This document shows, in pieces, positions 8,048-16,750 of a DNA stretch of 64,000 nt. The stretch spans positions 5,972 to 69,971 of the forward strand of contig DISK01000018.1 of NCBI GenBank assembly GCA_002421905.1, given 5' to 3'. How positions within the stretch are numbered: position 1 is the first letter of the stretch; each line of letters begins with the position of its first letter. Position numbers and translations under genes: made by a program. The notes beneath the pieces are model-generated. The model saw only the letters and a program-made list of their open reading frames with translations, had not been told where the DNA came from and made no database searches. This stretch comes from Micavibrio sp. UBA6212 (lineage in GTDB: Bacteria; Pseudomonadota; Alphaproteobacteria; Micavibrionales; Micavibrionaceae).

Positions 8048-8557
8048 TCAACTATATAATTTCCGGTCAAGAACCAGAAAATCATAAGACCAGTTCTCAA
8101 AAGACGAGCTGGTCTTTTGTGTTTCCAGCCAGTCGTTTTTATCAAAGTCAGCAAACCACGCGTCCCCTTCCACGTCCGCATGAACAATTGTCAGATACAT
8201 CCGGTCAACTAGAGGAATGGCTTGTTCATAGATACTCGCCCCGCCCATGATGATGATCTCGGAGTCCGGATGGTTGGATTTTGCTGCCCTGATCGCGTCT
8301 TCCAAAGAGGGACACCATGTGATGTCATCCCGATCAATTTTTGTGCGGCTGATAACATAGTGCGGGCGGTTGGGCAAAGGTTTCCCCAGACGCGCCAGAA
8401 TCGAGTCAAAGGTTTTGCGCCCCATAATGACCGGTTTTCCCGACGTAACGGTTTTGAAATATTTCAAATCCTCGGGGATGTGCCACGGTAAATCATTGCC
8501 GCGTCCGATGGTTCTGTTTTGCGCCATGGCAACGATCAGGGAAATTTTTTGCGTCAT
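8048..8557 (-). CDS. folA: Dihydrofolate reductase
   Basis: FolA reduces dihydrofolate to tetrahydrofolate with NADPH, restoring the folate used up by ThyA (43.9 kb). The 169-residue product has the classical fold: SLIVAMAQN at the N-terminus, the catalytic Asp30 in PWHIPEDLKYFK, the NADPH-binding VIMGRKTF and IIMGGASIY motifs. The start is set at the ATG giving MTQKISLIVA, which fits the family; an ATG seven codons earlier (8578) is possible and neither has a clear ribosome binding site. The gene is alone and divergent from the next gene, with a 16-bp palindrome between them. Confidence 0.93.
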   Translation of the reverse strand: MTQKISLIVAMAQNRTIGRGNDLPWHIPEDLKYFKTVTSGKPVIMGRKTFDSILARLGKPLPNRPHYVISRTKIDRDDITWCPSLEDAIRAAKSNHPDSEIIIMGGASIYEQAIPLVDRMYLTIVHADVEGDAWFADFDKNDWLETQKTSSSFENWSYDFLVLDRKLYS

Positions 8558-8661
8558 GCGGGGAGAGTAATTCGGCATGGATTTTTTGTCAATTTGAGGG
8601 AATGCAGGGAAGATAGAGAAATGGCGATGTCCGATTTCTATTACAAAAAGCTGTAGCGCCC

Positions 8662-8677
8662 TGTCAAATATTTGACA
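8662..8677. promoter_or_regulatory. 16-bp perfect palindrome, candidate operator
   Basis: TGTCAAATATTTGACA is a perfect palindrome between folA and the divergent gene at 8754. A TATAAT hexamer lies at 8685-8690 on the plus strand, and the palindrome covers the place of its -35 element. The half-site spacing (TGTCA-N6-TGACA) recalls CRP/FNR-type sites. It could be a repressor or activator site for one or both genes. The regulator is unknown. Confidence 0.5.
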
Positions 8678-8753
8678 AATTATGTATAATATTGTATTTC
8701 CAACTGCATTCAATATAAGACGTTAAAGCCATTTGAAGCAGTAGGAATAAAGC

Positions 8754-9326
8754 ATGACGGCAAAACCATCACAAAACGCTATCAACGTTCAAGCTCCCGA
8801 AGGGCTTAGTATTCGTGTTGAGTTCATGGGTGCTGGTGGACAATTATTCATCAATGGACAGTCCTATGCCGTGAATGAAACGGGTCTGGCTGTTCCTGTG
8901 AATGACCAACAAAAATCGAACCTTGCACAGCGAGGTCCTTGGGTTGGTCAGCGTTTGAGAGATGGGACGGTTTTGATGTCTTTTGATCTTGATAAGAAGG
9001 AAGCTCTTCTCGTTCCAGAAAAGATATTTGGCGGGGTAGCCAAATTTGACGATCAGGATGATGTCATAAAATCCGTCAACGGAGAGGGCTTGCATGGTCA
9101 TATAGACTGGCGTCGTATTACCGATAATGAAGGTCAGTCACTTGAAAGTAACTGGACTAAAGTGACAACTCAAGACCCTGTGTGGTTCTGGCTCGCCTCG
9201 CCCCACCGCGGTGACGGTGGGTGTGTGCGCAAAAGTGGCGAGTTGATCTGGAGCTTCTCCGACCGGAACAATTCCAAGCCGGTGCCTGTCGTCCGCAGCG
9301 TCCCTGTTCGGAACTTAGACATTTAA
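8754..9326 (+). CDS. Hypothetical protein with a DUF1566-like C-terminus
   Basis: This 190-residue protein starts at an ATG with AGGAA seven bases upstream. It has no signal peptide or membrane helix. The C-terminal third (VWFWLASPHRGDGG to the end, VVRSVPVRNL) weakly resembles the aromatic, Gly-rich DUF1566/Lcl C-terminal domain, in which a WSS-like strand is followed by an R-x-V-R ending. The N-terminal half looks like beta-strands. The function is not known. The gene is followed by a short CAATTATT tandem repeat and then by the MscS-type channel gene. Confidence 0.65.
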   Translation: MTAKPSQNAINVQAPEGLSIRVEFMGAGGQLFINGQSYAVNETGLAVPVNDQQKSNLAQRGPWVGQRLRDGTVLMSFDLDKKEALLVPEKIFGGVAKFDDQDDVIKSVNGEGLHGHIDWRRITDNEGQSLESNWTKVTTQDPVWFWLASPHRGDGGCVRKSGELIWSFSDRNNSKPVPVVRSVPVRNLDI

Positions 9327-9331
9327 TCATT

Positions 9332-9355
9332 CAATTATTCAATTATTCAATTATT
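9332..9355. repeat. Short tandem repeat (CAATTATT)x3
   Basis: Three perfect 8-bp copies of CAATTATT lie directly after the stop codon of the preceding gene. Such AT-rich repeats can change copy number by slippage; here this would not affect a coding frame. Confidence 0.85.
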
Positions 9356-9451
9356 TTCTGGCCGCGCGGGAGTGAGGATGAACCCTGTCTGGTTTCTGGT
9401 GGAGGAAATAGGGGGGTTGTTTTTCAGGGCAAGGGTTTTATAGTTGTCTGT

Positions 9452-10906
9452 ATGAAAAAATTTATTCTTCCCGTCCTTTCTCTGGTTCTTTGTTTTGGCT
9501 TGTTGTCTTTTGCGGGGACGTCTGCCCGCGCGGCTGACCCTGCTGGGGAGACCGCTGGGGAGCAGTCAGTGGACAAAAAAGATGTATCCCGTTTGATTGA
9601 CACACTGGAAAATGACCAGTCGCGCGCCGAATTTATCAGCGATTTGAAATTGCTGGTTTCCCAACAAAAGGAGGAGGAGGCCGAAGAGTTAAAAACACTC
9701 TCTCCGTTGACCGAAGCGATTGGGGTTCGTGCCAGCGTTTCGAATGTCGTCAAAGACTATGAAACTTTTCTGGATAAAAATAATTTATCATCTTCCCGCG
9801 TGCATCAGGTTGGCGGGTCGGCTGTCGTGCTATTCATTGCCAGTGGTTTTTTCCTAGGGGTCAGGAAAATGTCGCGCAAGATATTGCGGATGGTGGAAAG
9901 TATTTCGCAAAAGATCGGTTTACGCCTGTTGCGGTTCAATGTTTATACCAATGTCTTGCAGATGGCCTTGAAATTTCTGATTGGCGGGATGGCAGTTTAT
10001 ACGCTGGGGAAAATATGGTCGATCAAGTTTATTGACGCGTTTTTTGAAAGTGACCAGATGCGTACATTTCTGGGCACGGGATTTACCGTTTTGTTTGTCG
10101 CGTTTTTTGCCGCGCTGATCTGGGAAGCGGTCGGTCTTTATCTGTCCTATATTTTCAAAAAAGCCGATGACCGGAACCAGACACGGGCCAAAACCCTGTT
10201 GCCGATTGTCCGCAATGTGGTGTTGATTGTGTTTGCCGTGATGTTTGGTCTGGTTTTGCTGTCAGAGGTTGGAATCAATGTGACTCCGCTTTTGGCTGGT
10301 GCCGGTGTGATTGGTGTTGCATTCGGGTTTGGCGCCCAGACGATGGTCAAGGATTTCTTGTCCGGATTCACGATTGTTCTCGAGGATCTGGTGCGGGTCG
10401 GGGATGTCGCAACACTGGGGGGTTATACCGGTGTGATCGAGCGCATTACTTTGCGTAAAGTCCAGATGCGCGATATGGCCGGAATAGTTTATACAATCCC
10501 GTTTAGCGAAATTACCACCATCCAGAATCTGACCAAGGATTACAGTTACTATGTCATGGATATTGGTGTGACCTATAATGTTGATACTGATCGTGTGGTC
10601 GAGGTCTTGAAAGAGGTTGATGCGGATTTGAGAACAGATCCGGAGCATGGGCCGTTTATTCTTGAACCTTTGGAAATTCTCGGGCTTGACCAGTTCGCGG
10701 ATAGTGCCGTGGTCATCAAGGCCAGAATAAAAACACTGCCGATCCGTCAATGGTATGTCGGGCGTGAATTTAACCGTCGGATGAAACATGCTTTTGATAA
10801 AGCCGGAATTGAAATTCCATTCCCGCAGCGGACTGTGACTGTTGTTCAAGGTTCAGCAAATCATAATGGTTTGCCTGAAGCAATTGCTCAAGTCACGGCA
10901 GATTAG
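9452..10906 (+). CDS. Mechanosensitive ion channel, MscS family
   Basis: MscS channels open when the inner membrane is stretched and protect the cell from bursting on osmotic downshock. The start is placed at the ATG giving MKKFILPVLS, which begins a signal peptide ending near SARAA (about residue 28). A polar periplasmic region of some 80 residues follows, then about five membrane helices. The pore helix reads AGAGVIGVAFGFGAQTMVKDFLSG, split here as AGAGVIGVAF and GFGAQTMVKDFLSG, which is the MscS TM3 motif. The C-terminal beta domain (LEDLVRVGD, then ITLRKVQMRD) fits. At 484 residues it is longer than E. coli MscS (286). No strong ribosome binding site is visible. Confidence 0.9.
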   Translation: MKKFILPVLSLVLCFGLLSFAGTSARAADPAGETAGEQSVDKKDVSRLIDTLENDQSRAEFISDLKLLVSQQKEEEAEELKTLSPLTEAIGVRASVSNVVKDYETFLDKNNLSSSRVHQVGGSAVVLFIASGFFLGVRKMSRKILRMVESISQKIGLRLLRFNVYTNVLQMALKFLIGGMAVYTLGKIWSIKFIDAFFESDQMRTFLGTGFTVLFVAFFAALIWEAVGLYLSYIFKKADDRNQTRAKTLLPIVRNVVLIVFAVMFGLVLLSEVGINVTPLLAGAGVIGVAFGFGAQTMVKDFLSGFTIVLEDLVRVGDVATLGGYTGVIERITLRKVQMRDMAGIVYTIPFSEITTIQNLTKDYSYYVMDIGVTYNVDTDRVVEVLKEVDADLRTDPEHGPFILEPLEILGLDQFADSAVVIKARIKTLPIRQWYVGREFNRRMKHAFDKAGIEIPFPQRTVTVVQGSANHNGLPEAIAQVTAD

Positions 10907-10915
10907 GGGAAGGTT

Positions 10916-11587
10916 TTATTCCCTTGGTTGGGCGGGGAATCTCTTCATCATGTAATAAAGATAAAGTGCCACAAAATAGAACATATAAAGTTCCAGAACT
11001 TCACTGATGCGCCAGAAAAAATGAAATCCCAAATGGTCTTGCGCCGTTTCGGCCAGCTTCATTCCAAGTGCAATGAAAGCCGTTGGCAAGAGGTGGTAGT
11101 CTCCATAAATAAGGGTGAAGCGTTCAGGAAGGGCAGAGGGTTTGAGGAGTTTGAGCAGTGGAAGGATGATCCCGCCCACCAGCACACCGATTTGCAGAAG
11201 GGCCTTGGGTTTTTGATCGAGCCATGATGAGGTGTTGTGCAGATTGGTTTCCCCTTGATCGTTGAGCAGTTCCCATTCCGCAGGTGTTTGCCAGTGAAAG
11301 AGCCATTGTCCCCAGCTGAGTTCTTCTCCGGCGACATATAAAGAGGCCAGAGACGCAATACCGAACCAGATTTTTAACCATATATTTTGAACGCGAAGAA
11401 TCAGGATAGTTGCCATGATGCAGGCAACGGCCATGATGGCAGCTTGAAAATTTTCATGTGAGCCGCCTTCTTTTAGAAAGCTTTCCCTTGTTGGGTCGTC
11501 CAGAAGAATCTCGATGCCGATCTGGATCAGCAGCAGGACAACAGGCAGGAAAATCCACCAGAATTTATGAAGGGTATTTTGTATCAT
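10916..11587 (-). CDS. Multi-pass membrane protein of unknown function
   Basis: This 223-residue inner-membrane protein has about six hydrophobic segments and a conserved-looking loop, GEELSWGQWLFHW, followed by NDQGETNLHNT. I have seen this EE-SWGQ / N-QGE-NLHN pattern in uncharacterised membrane proteins but know no function for it. The acidic and His residues in the loop could bind a metal or take part in catalysis. It starts 9 bases after glmS on the same strand and is probably the last gene of a glmU-glmS operon, which hints at an envelope role. Confidence 0.75.
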   Translation of the reverse strand: MIQNTLHKFWWIFLPVVLLLIQIGIEILLDDPTRESFLKEGGSHENFQAAIMAVACIMATILILRVQNIWLKIWFGIASLASLYVAGEELSWGQWLFHWQTPAEWELLNDQGETNLHNTSSWLDQKPKALLQIGVLVGGIILPLLKLLKPSALPERFTLIYGDYHLLPTAFIALGMKLAETAQDHLGFHFFWRISEVLELYMFYFVALYLYYMMKRFPAQPRE

Positions 11588-11596
11588 TAGTGTTAT

Positions 11597-13423
11597 TTAT
11601 TCCACCGTTACCGATTTGGCGAGGTTTCGCGGTTGGTCAACATCTGTTCCCTTGGCGACGGCGGCATGGTAGGCCAGCAGTTGAATCGGCAAAGCATAGA
11701 GGATTGGGGTGATAAAGGGATGCATTTCCGGTATGGTCACCGTCCATGTGCAGGCTGTGCCCAGTTGCTTGGCCCCTTTTTCATCGGTGATGAGCAGGAT
11801 TTTTCCGCCACGCGCGATAGTTTCCTGAACATTTGATGCAGTTTTTTCGAACAATCTATCAGACGGGGCGAGAACCACGACAGGCACCTGATCGTCAATC
11901 AGGGCGATGGGTCCGTGTTTCATCTCGCCAGAGGCGTAGCCTTCGGCATGGATGTAGGAAATTTCCTTGAGTTTTAAAGCGCCTTCGAGAGCCAGAGGAT
12001 AGAGCGCACCGCGCCCGAGATAGAGCACATCACGCGCCACTGAAATTTCTTTGGCAATGTCGTTGATCTGGGCATCGTGGCTGAGAATAGCCGCTGCAAT
12101 TTTCGGCATGGCGCGGAGTTCATAGGCGTGATCGGCTTCTTGTGCCTGAGAGATGACGCCCTTGGTCGAGGCCAGAGACAGGGCAAGGCAGGCCAGTGTG
12201 GTTAACTGGGTGGTGAAGGCCTTGGTCGAGGCCACCCCGATTTCAGGGCCCGCCAGCGTGTGCAGGCACAAATGGGATTCGCGTTCAATCGTGCTTTCAA
12301 TCGTGTTGACGATCGAGAGGCACATCTGGCGTTCCCGTTTGCAGTATCTCAAAGCTTCGAGTGTGTCGAGCGTTTCCCCAGACTGGGACACGAAAATTGC
12401 CAGACCGTCAGAAGGCAGCGGGGCTTCGCGGTAGCGGAATTCCGAGGCGACATCGACTTCGCAGGGAACGCGCGCGATGGTTTCAAACCAGTATTTGGCC
12501 ACCAAGCAGGCATAGTATGCTGTACCACAAGCAATCAGCGTAATTCGCGGGGCGCGCAGCATCGCTTCCAGAACTTCATTCGGGATCGAGATGCGATTGG
12601 TTGCCGGATTGACGAAGCTGTTCAATGTGTCGGCAATCACAGAAGGTTGTTCATAAATTTCTTTCAGCATGAAGTGGCGGTATTCGCCTTTGCCTGCCGT
12701 GGCACCCGATTGTGCCGTGATGCGCACCGGACGATCAACAGGTTTGCGTTTGGCGTTCATCAATTTGATATTGTCGTTGGTGACCACCATGCGGTCGCCA
12801 TCTTCCAAAAAGCTGATTTTGCGCGTGAAAGGCGAGAGGGCATAGGAATCGGAGGCGACATACATTTCCCCGTCCCCATACCCGACAGCCAGAGGAGTTC
12901 CCTGACGCGCCCCGATCAGCAAATTAGTTTCCCCCGTGAACATCAGCACCACAGAATACGCTCCGCGCAGACGATCAAAAGCTTTGTGGGCGGCGTCTTC
13001 GGGTGAATCCCCTTGGGTCATATATTGATCGACCAGATGGGCGATGACTTCGGTGTCGGTATCGGTTTCAAAGCGCACTTGATGCGCCATCAATTCTTCC
13101 TTGAGGTCGGCGTAGTTTTCAATGATACCGTTATGGACCACGGCAACGCGTTTGGTGGCGTGCGGGTGCGCGTTATTCTCGGTTGGCTCGCCATGGGTTG
13201 CCCAACGTGTGTGACCGATGCCGATGGTGCCGGTCATGGGATGTTGACTCAAGCGTTCTTCGAGATTGGCCAGTTTACCTTCGGCGCGGCAGCGGACAAT
13301 GTTGCCGTCTTCGAGTGTTGCTACACCTGCCGAGTCATAACCGCGATATTCAAGGCGTTTTAATCCTTCAACCAGCGAAGGCACAATGTTTTTGGTTGAT
13401 ACGATTCCGATAATTCCGCACAT
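11597..13423 (-). CDS. glmS: Glutamine-fructose-6-phosphate aminotransferase (isomerizing)
   Basis: GlmS makes glucosamine-6-phosphate from fructose-6-phosphate and glutamine, the first step towards UDP-GlcNAc for peptidoglycan and lipid A. The 608-residue protein starts MCGIIGIV, so Cys2 is the N-terminal glutaminase nucleophile after Met removal. The glutaminase domain fills residues 1-240 (GHTRWATHG visible), and two SIS isomerase domains follow (FVSQSGETLDT; YLGRGALYPLALEGALKLKEISYIH in part). The end NLAKSVTVE is the family's usual C-terminus. It lies 41 bases downstream of glmU, so the two enzymes of the pathway are co-transcribed. No glmS ribozyme is seen in that gap. Confidence 0.97.
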   Translation of the reverse strand: MCGIIGIVSTKNIVPSLVEGLKRLEYRGYDSAGVATLEDGNIVRCRAEGKLANLEERLSQHPMTGTIGIGHTRWATHGEPTENNAHPHATKRVAVVHNGIIENYADLKEELMAHQVRFETDTDTEVIAHLVDQYMTQGDSPEDAAHKAFDRLRGAYSVVLMFTGETNLLIGARQGTPLAVGYGDGEMYVASDSYALSPFTRKISFLEDGDRMVVTNDNIKLMNAKRKPVDRPVRITAQSGATAGKGEYRHFMLKEIYEQPSVIADTLNSFVNPATNRISIPNEVLEAMLRAPRITLIACGTAYYACLVAKYWFETIARVPCEVDVASEFRYREAPLPSDGLAIFVSQSGETLDTLEALRYCKRERQMCLSIVNTIESTIERESHLCLHTLAGPEIGVASTKAFTTQLTTLACLALSLASTKGVISQAQEADHAYELRAMPKIAAAILSHDAQINDIAKEISVARDVLYLGRGALYPLALEGALKLKEISYIHAEGYASGEMKHGPIALIDDQVPVVVLAPSDRLFEKTASNVQETIARGGKILLITDEKGAKQLGTACTWTVTIPEMHPFITPILYALPIQLLAYHAAVAKGTDVDQPRNLAKSVTVE

Positions 13424-13464
13424 GGCATTACTCCCTTTTTATAAATTCTGTTACGAGTGTGTCT

Positions 13465-14841
13465 TCAGTGTGTCTTCTTCAGGCGGCCTTTGGCTTTGCC
13501 GGGTAAGGTTTTTGTTTCAGAGCGGGCAATGACCAGCGCGTCTTCTTCTACATCTTTGGTCAGGGTGCTGCCTGCCGCGATATAGGCTCCGTTCCCGATT
13601 TCAATCGGGGCAATCAGCGAGCTGTTCGAGCCGATCATCACGTCCTTGCCGATTTTGGTTTTGGATTTGGTTTTGCCATCATAATTGACGGTAATCGCGC
13701 CACATCCAAAATTGGAATGGTCGCCCAGTTCTGCGTCACCAATATATCCCAGATGATTGGCTTTGGCGCCCTTGCCGATTTTTGAATTTTTAACTTCGAC
13801 AAAATTTCCAATGCGGGCATTTTCTTCGATGACCGTTTCAGGCCGGATGCGGGCAAACGGGCCAATTGACGCGCCGGATTTGATTTTTGCCCCTTCGATA
13901 TGGCTGAAGGCTTTAATCTCGACATTGTCTTCAATCTCGACATGCGGGCCAAAGATGACCGACGGGCCAATGATGCTGTCGCGTCCTATTTTGGTATCGT
14001 TCGAGAAATAAACCGTGTTGGCGTCTTGAAGGGTGACCCCTGAGTCCATGATCTCAATGCGTTTTCTATGTTGCCAAGCCAGTTCGAGTTCGCCCAGTTG
14101 GGTGCGGGAATTCACGCCGCGCAATTCCTGAAACTCCCCGCGAATGACACCGGTTGGAATATTCTGGTCGGCAAGAATTCTGGGCAGATCGACCAGATAG
14201 AATTCGCCTTGGGCGTTTTTGTTTTTGATTTTGTTCAGATGGTCGGCGAGATTTTCGCCGTTTATAATCATCAGGCCGCTATTGGCCAGACGCACTAGTT
14301 TTTCATCCGAGGTTGCGTCTTTTTCCTCGACAATGCGGTTGAGCGTCCCATCAGGATTTTGAAAGATGCGCCCGTATCCTGTTGGATTAGGCGGGGCGAT
14401 GGCCAGAACGGTTGCGCCGAAATTTTGTCCCATTCTGTGATGGTCAATAAAGGATTGCAAGGTGGCAGACGTGACCAAGGGGACATCGCCGCACAAGACC
14501 AGAACATCGCCCTTAAACTCACCCAGTTCGGCTACCGCGCATTTGACGGCATCGGCGGTGCCTTTTTGTTGCTTCTGGATTGCAACCGGATGAGGGGAGA
14601 CCGCTTCGGCCACGCTGTCCATGTCGGGGGCAATGACCGTGATGATTTTTTTTGGTTTCAAAGATTCTGCAGTTCTCACGATATGTGAAATCATCGGCAG
14701 TCCTGCAATTTTGTGCATGACTTTGGGCAGGGCGGATTGCATGCGCGTTCCCTTCCCTGCGGCCAGAATAATAACTGCGAGTTCTTTTTTACTTTGTGGC
14801 ATGGCCTGATAAACTTTTTCTGCGGTGTTATTCATATTCAA
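13465..14841 (-). CDS. glmU: Bifunctional GlcN-1-P acetyltransferase / GlcNAc-1-P uridylyltransferase
   Basis: GlmU acetylates glucosamine-1-phosphate and joins it to UTP, giving UDP-GlcNAc. The 458-residue protein has an N-terminal pyrophosphorylase domain with the nucleotide motif LAAGKGTRMQSALPKVMHK, and a C-terminal left-handed beta-helix of hexapeptide repeats (from about 265) with the acetyltransferase signature NHLGYIGDAELGDHSNFGCG in two parts (NHLGYIGDAELG, HSNFGCG). The N-terminus carries about 20 extra residues before ELAVIILAAG; an internal ATG (MPQSKKELAV) is also possible. It is the first gene of the glmU-glmS operon. Confidence 0.96.
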   Translation of the reverse strand: MNMNNTAEKVYQAMPQSKKELAVIILAAGKGTRMQSALPKVMHKIAGLPMISHIVRTAESLKPKKIITVIAPDMDSVAEAVSPHPVAIQKQQKGTADAVKCAVAELGEFKGDVLVLCGDVPLVTSATLQSFIDHHRMGQNFGATVLAIAPPNPTGYGRIFQNPDGTLNRIVEEKDATSDEKLVRLANSGLMIINGENLADHLNKIKNKNAQGEFYLVDLPRILADQNIPTGVIRGEFQELRGVNSRTQLGELELAWQHRKRIEIMDSGVTLQDANTVYFSNDTKIGRDSIIGPSVIFGPHVEIEDNVEIKAFSHIEGAKIKSGASIGPFARIRPETVIEENARIGNFVEVKNSKIGKGAKANHLGYIGDAELGDHSNFGCGAITVNYDGKTKSKTKIGKDVMIGSNSSLIAPIEIGNGAYIAAGSTLTKDVEEDALVIARSETKTLPGKAKGRLKKTH

Positions 14842-15406
14842 AACCCATTTTGCTTAAGACAAATTTTGGCTCAAGTCACTAAATATTGCAGTGCGTGACA
14901 TCTATAGTCCTCATCTTTCGGGATTTTGCAATTATTATGTCATTTTGCTGGATTGCGTCGTCACGGAGTTCCTCGCAATGACGGGAGTTTATTCTTTACC
15001 ACCAAGACACAAAGACACCAAGAGTGCGTCATTGCGAGCGACAGTGAAGCAATCCAGAGAAAATGGCGCAGAGATTTTACTTCCCCGTCATCGCCTGAAT
15101 CGCGCAGTAATTACGGTGCGATTCTAAGGCGATCCATGGATTCCCCTAGAATCTGCCGTGCAGATTCGGGGAATGACGAGTTTATTATTCCTGCGTTGGA
15201 GTAACGGTTATGTGTATGAAAGTCGTTCCCGCAAAGAGCGCCAAGGAGCGCAAAGGACGCAAAGTTTTTGGGGAAACCATAAAATTTTTGTCATGCCCCG
15301 ATTTATTCGGGGTATCCATAGTTTTCAAATGGATCACCCGAACAAGTCGGGTGATGACGGTATGTCTGAAGTGCCACGCGTCTTTCAGCTGCTCACGATG
15401 ACGGGG
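14842..15406. repeat. Long intergenic repeat mosaic between glmU and the DUF3108 gene
   Basis: No gene is visible in these 565 bases. They carry family E (ACCACCAAGACACAAAGACACC, here 14998-15020), family C (GTCATTGCGAGCGACAGTGAAG near 15028), a palindrome of family F at 15138-15172 (ATTCCCCTAGAATCTGC ... GCAGATTCGGGGAAT), family D at 15222-15262 (CGCAAAGAGCGCCAAGGAGC) and two more hairpins, at about 15295-15315 (CCCCGATTTATTCGGGG) and 15337-15360 (CACCCGAACAAGTCGGGTG). The glmU promoter must lie near the left end, but no clear hexamers stand out. Confidence 0.7.
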
Positions 15407-16234
15407 TTATTTTGCACCATCAATCTTGTGGGAGGTCAGGTGCATGAACAAAGTCCCGTAGTCGGTTTTGACCCTGATCTTGACCGGAATATAGGGAGAT
15501 GTCTCACTCATTCGTCCCAGCCAGAGGGTCGGAAGGCCGCCCTTTTTGCGCCCCTGTTCCTGAATGGACAGCCAGCCACGCGGCTTTTTGCGCCATTTGC
15601 CCTTGTCGGGAACCACTTCGACCTGACAGGAGAGGCTCGCGCCTTCATAGATATTATGGCGGGATTTCTTGAGTGTTTCGGGGGTTGTGCTGCTAAAGAC
15701 CAGTTTGAAATTGCGGTCACCATCAAATATGATGCTCTCTCCGGCACAAGTTTGTGTTGCCGGGAGTTCCATCAATAGTTTGAGGGTTGCCGAAAGCAGG
15801 TCTGTTGAATCCTTGGTCAGCTCCGAGTCGATTGTCTCCGGTGTTTTGTCCCGTGGTTTCTTATCCCCATCGGTTTCACTGACATGGTAGGACAAAAACT
15901 TTCCTTTGCCGTCATAGCTATAGCGTTTTTCTTCTGTGTCGCCTTTCCACGTGGACATGGCAACATGCTCTTTGGGAAAAGGCGTGTTTTTGACGTCAAA
16001 GGTTCCGGAGGTTGTGTAAATCCCTGACCAAGGGGCTAAAGTTTTCAAGAAGCCATGGGTGGAAGAAGACAAGGTAACGTCATAGTCCTTTTTACCTGTT
16101 TCGATCACCAGTTTTGCATCGAGCGCATGAATGCCCCCTGCGAAGACGTCATAGGTCATGGTCTGGGTTTGCGCGAAGGAAAAAGGTGCAAAAAGGAAAA
16201 TAAACAGGTATGTATAAAGTAGCAGGGGCTTCAC
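15407..16234 (-). CDS. DUF3108 domain protein, periplasmic
   Basis: This 275-residue protein has a signal peptide (hydrophobic core at residues 4-20, cut near FAQ) and then a DUF3108 domain of beta-strands, starting TMTYDVFAGGIHALDAKL. DUF3108 proteins are found in the periplasm or outer membrane of many proteobacteria and have no firmly established function. The conserved family elements that can be seen are YDVF-GG near the start, the central YSYDGKGK segment and the late PxKIRVKTDYG strand. It is a single gene, divergent from the channel-dapD unit 63 bases away. Confidence 0.85.
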   Translation of the reverse strand: MKPLLLYTYLFIFLFAPFSFAQTQTMTYDVFAGGIHALDAKLVIETGKKDYDVTLSSSTHGFLKTLAPWSGIYTTSGTFDVKNTPFPKEHVAMSTWKGDTEEKRYSYDGKGKFLSYHVSETDGDKKPRDKTPETIDSELTKDSTDLLSATLKLLMELPATQTCAGESIIFDGDRNFKLVFSSTTPETLKKSRHNIYEGASLSCQVEVVPDKGKWRKKPRGWLSIQEQGRKKGGLPTLWLGRMSETSPYIPVKIRVKTDYGTLFMHLTSHKIDGAK

Positions 16235-16297
16235 AATTCCGATCCTTTGTTTAGAACAGTCTGATTGCTATATAATGCGTTTTTCGGGTTTTTCACT

Positions 16298-16750
16298 ATG
16301 TTTTTATTGGCAAAATTGCTTTTGGGACTGTTTATGATCGGGATTACGGTCATCTTGCACGCCCTTGTTTGTGACTGGGTGTTCCGGTTTATCGATCACC
16401 ATTCGCGCCCGTTTGTCAGCTTTTTTGGCCGATACTGGACTATCCCCACACTCACAGTGGCCGTGTTTGTGATCTGTTCAGCGTTGATGATTGATATGTG
16501 GCTGTGGACGTTGTTATTCTGGCATCTGGAGCCAGAGGCTTTACCTACTCTGGAAGATGCTCTGTATTTTTCATCGGCGACTTTTACAACAGTCGGTTAT
16601 GGTGATGTTGTCTTGACACATAAGTGGCGTGTCCTATCTGGAACCGAGGCCATTAACGGTTTGTTGCTGTTCGGATGGAGCACTGCTTTTATTTTTGAAA
16701 TTATGGCCAAGTTGTACACAACGAACCGTGAACAAGGAAAGAAAATATGA
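16298..16750 (+). CDS. Two-TM potassium-channel-like protein
   Basis: The 150-residue protein has a hydrophobic N-terminal helix, a second helix (about 48-75), a pore loop with the selectivity filter TVGYGDV, and a last helix (NGLLLFGWSTAFIFEIM). This is the Ion_trans_2 layout of small K+ channels. The start is put at an ATG (MFLLAKLLLG); a TTG 11 codons earlier is less likely. Its stop codon overlaps the dapD start (ATGA), so the two are translated together. The link between an ion channel and lysine/peptidoglycan synthesis is only positional. Confidence 0.85.
   Translation: MFLLAKLLLGLFMIGITVILHALVCDWVFRFIDHHSRPFVSFFGRYWTIPTLTVAVFVICSALMIDMWLWTLLFWHLEPEALPTLEDALYFSSATFTTVGYGDVVLTHKWRVLSGTEAINGLLLFGWSTAFIFEIMAKLYTTNREQGKKI

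Noticed and set aside
9332..9355. CRISPR-like array from the CAATTATT repeats
   Set aside because: The units are only 8 bases and directly adjacent with no spacers; no cas gene is near.
12260..13006. Plus-strand frame of about 250 codons opposite glmS
   Set aside because: Antisense to a clear glmS gene; the translation has odd composition and no family features.
13424..13464. glmS ribozyme in the glmU-glmS gap
   Set aside because: The gap is only 41 bases and the ribozyme core is much larger; it is also mainly a feature of Gram-positive bacteria.
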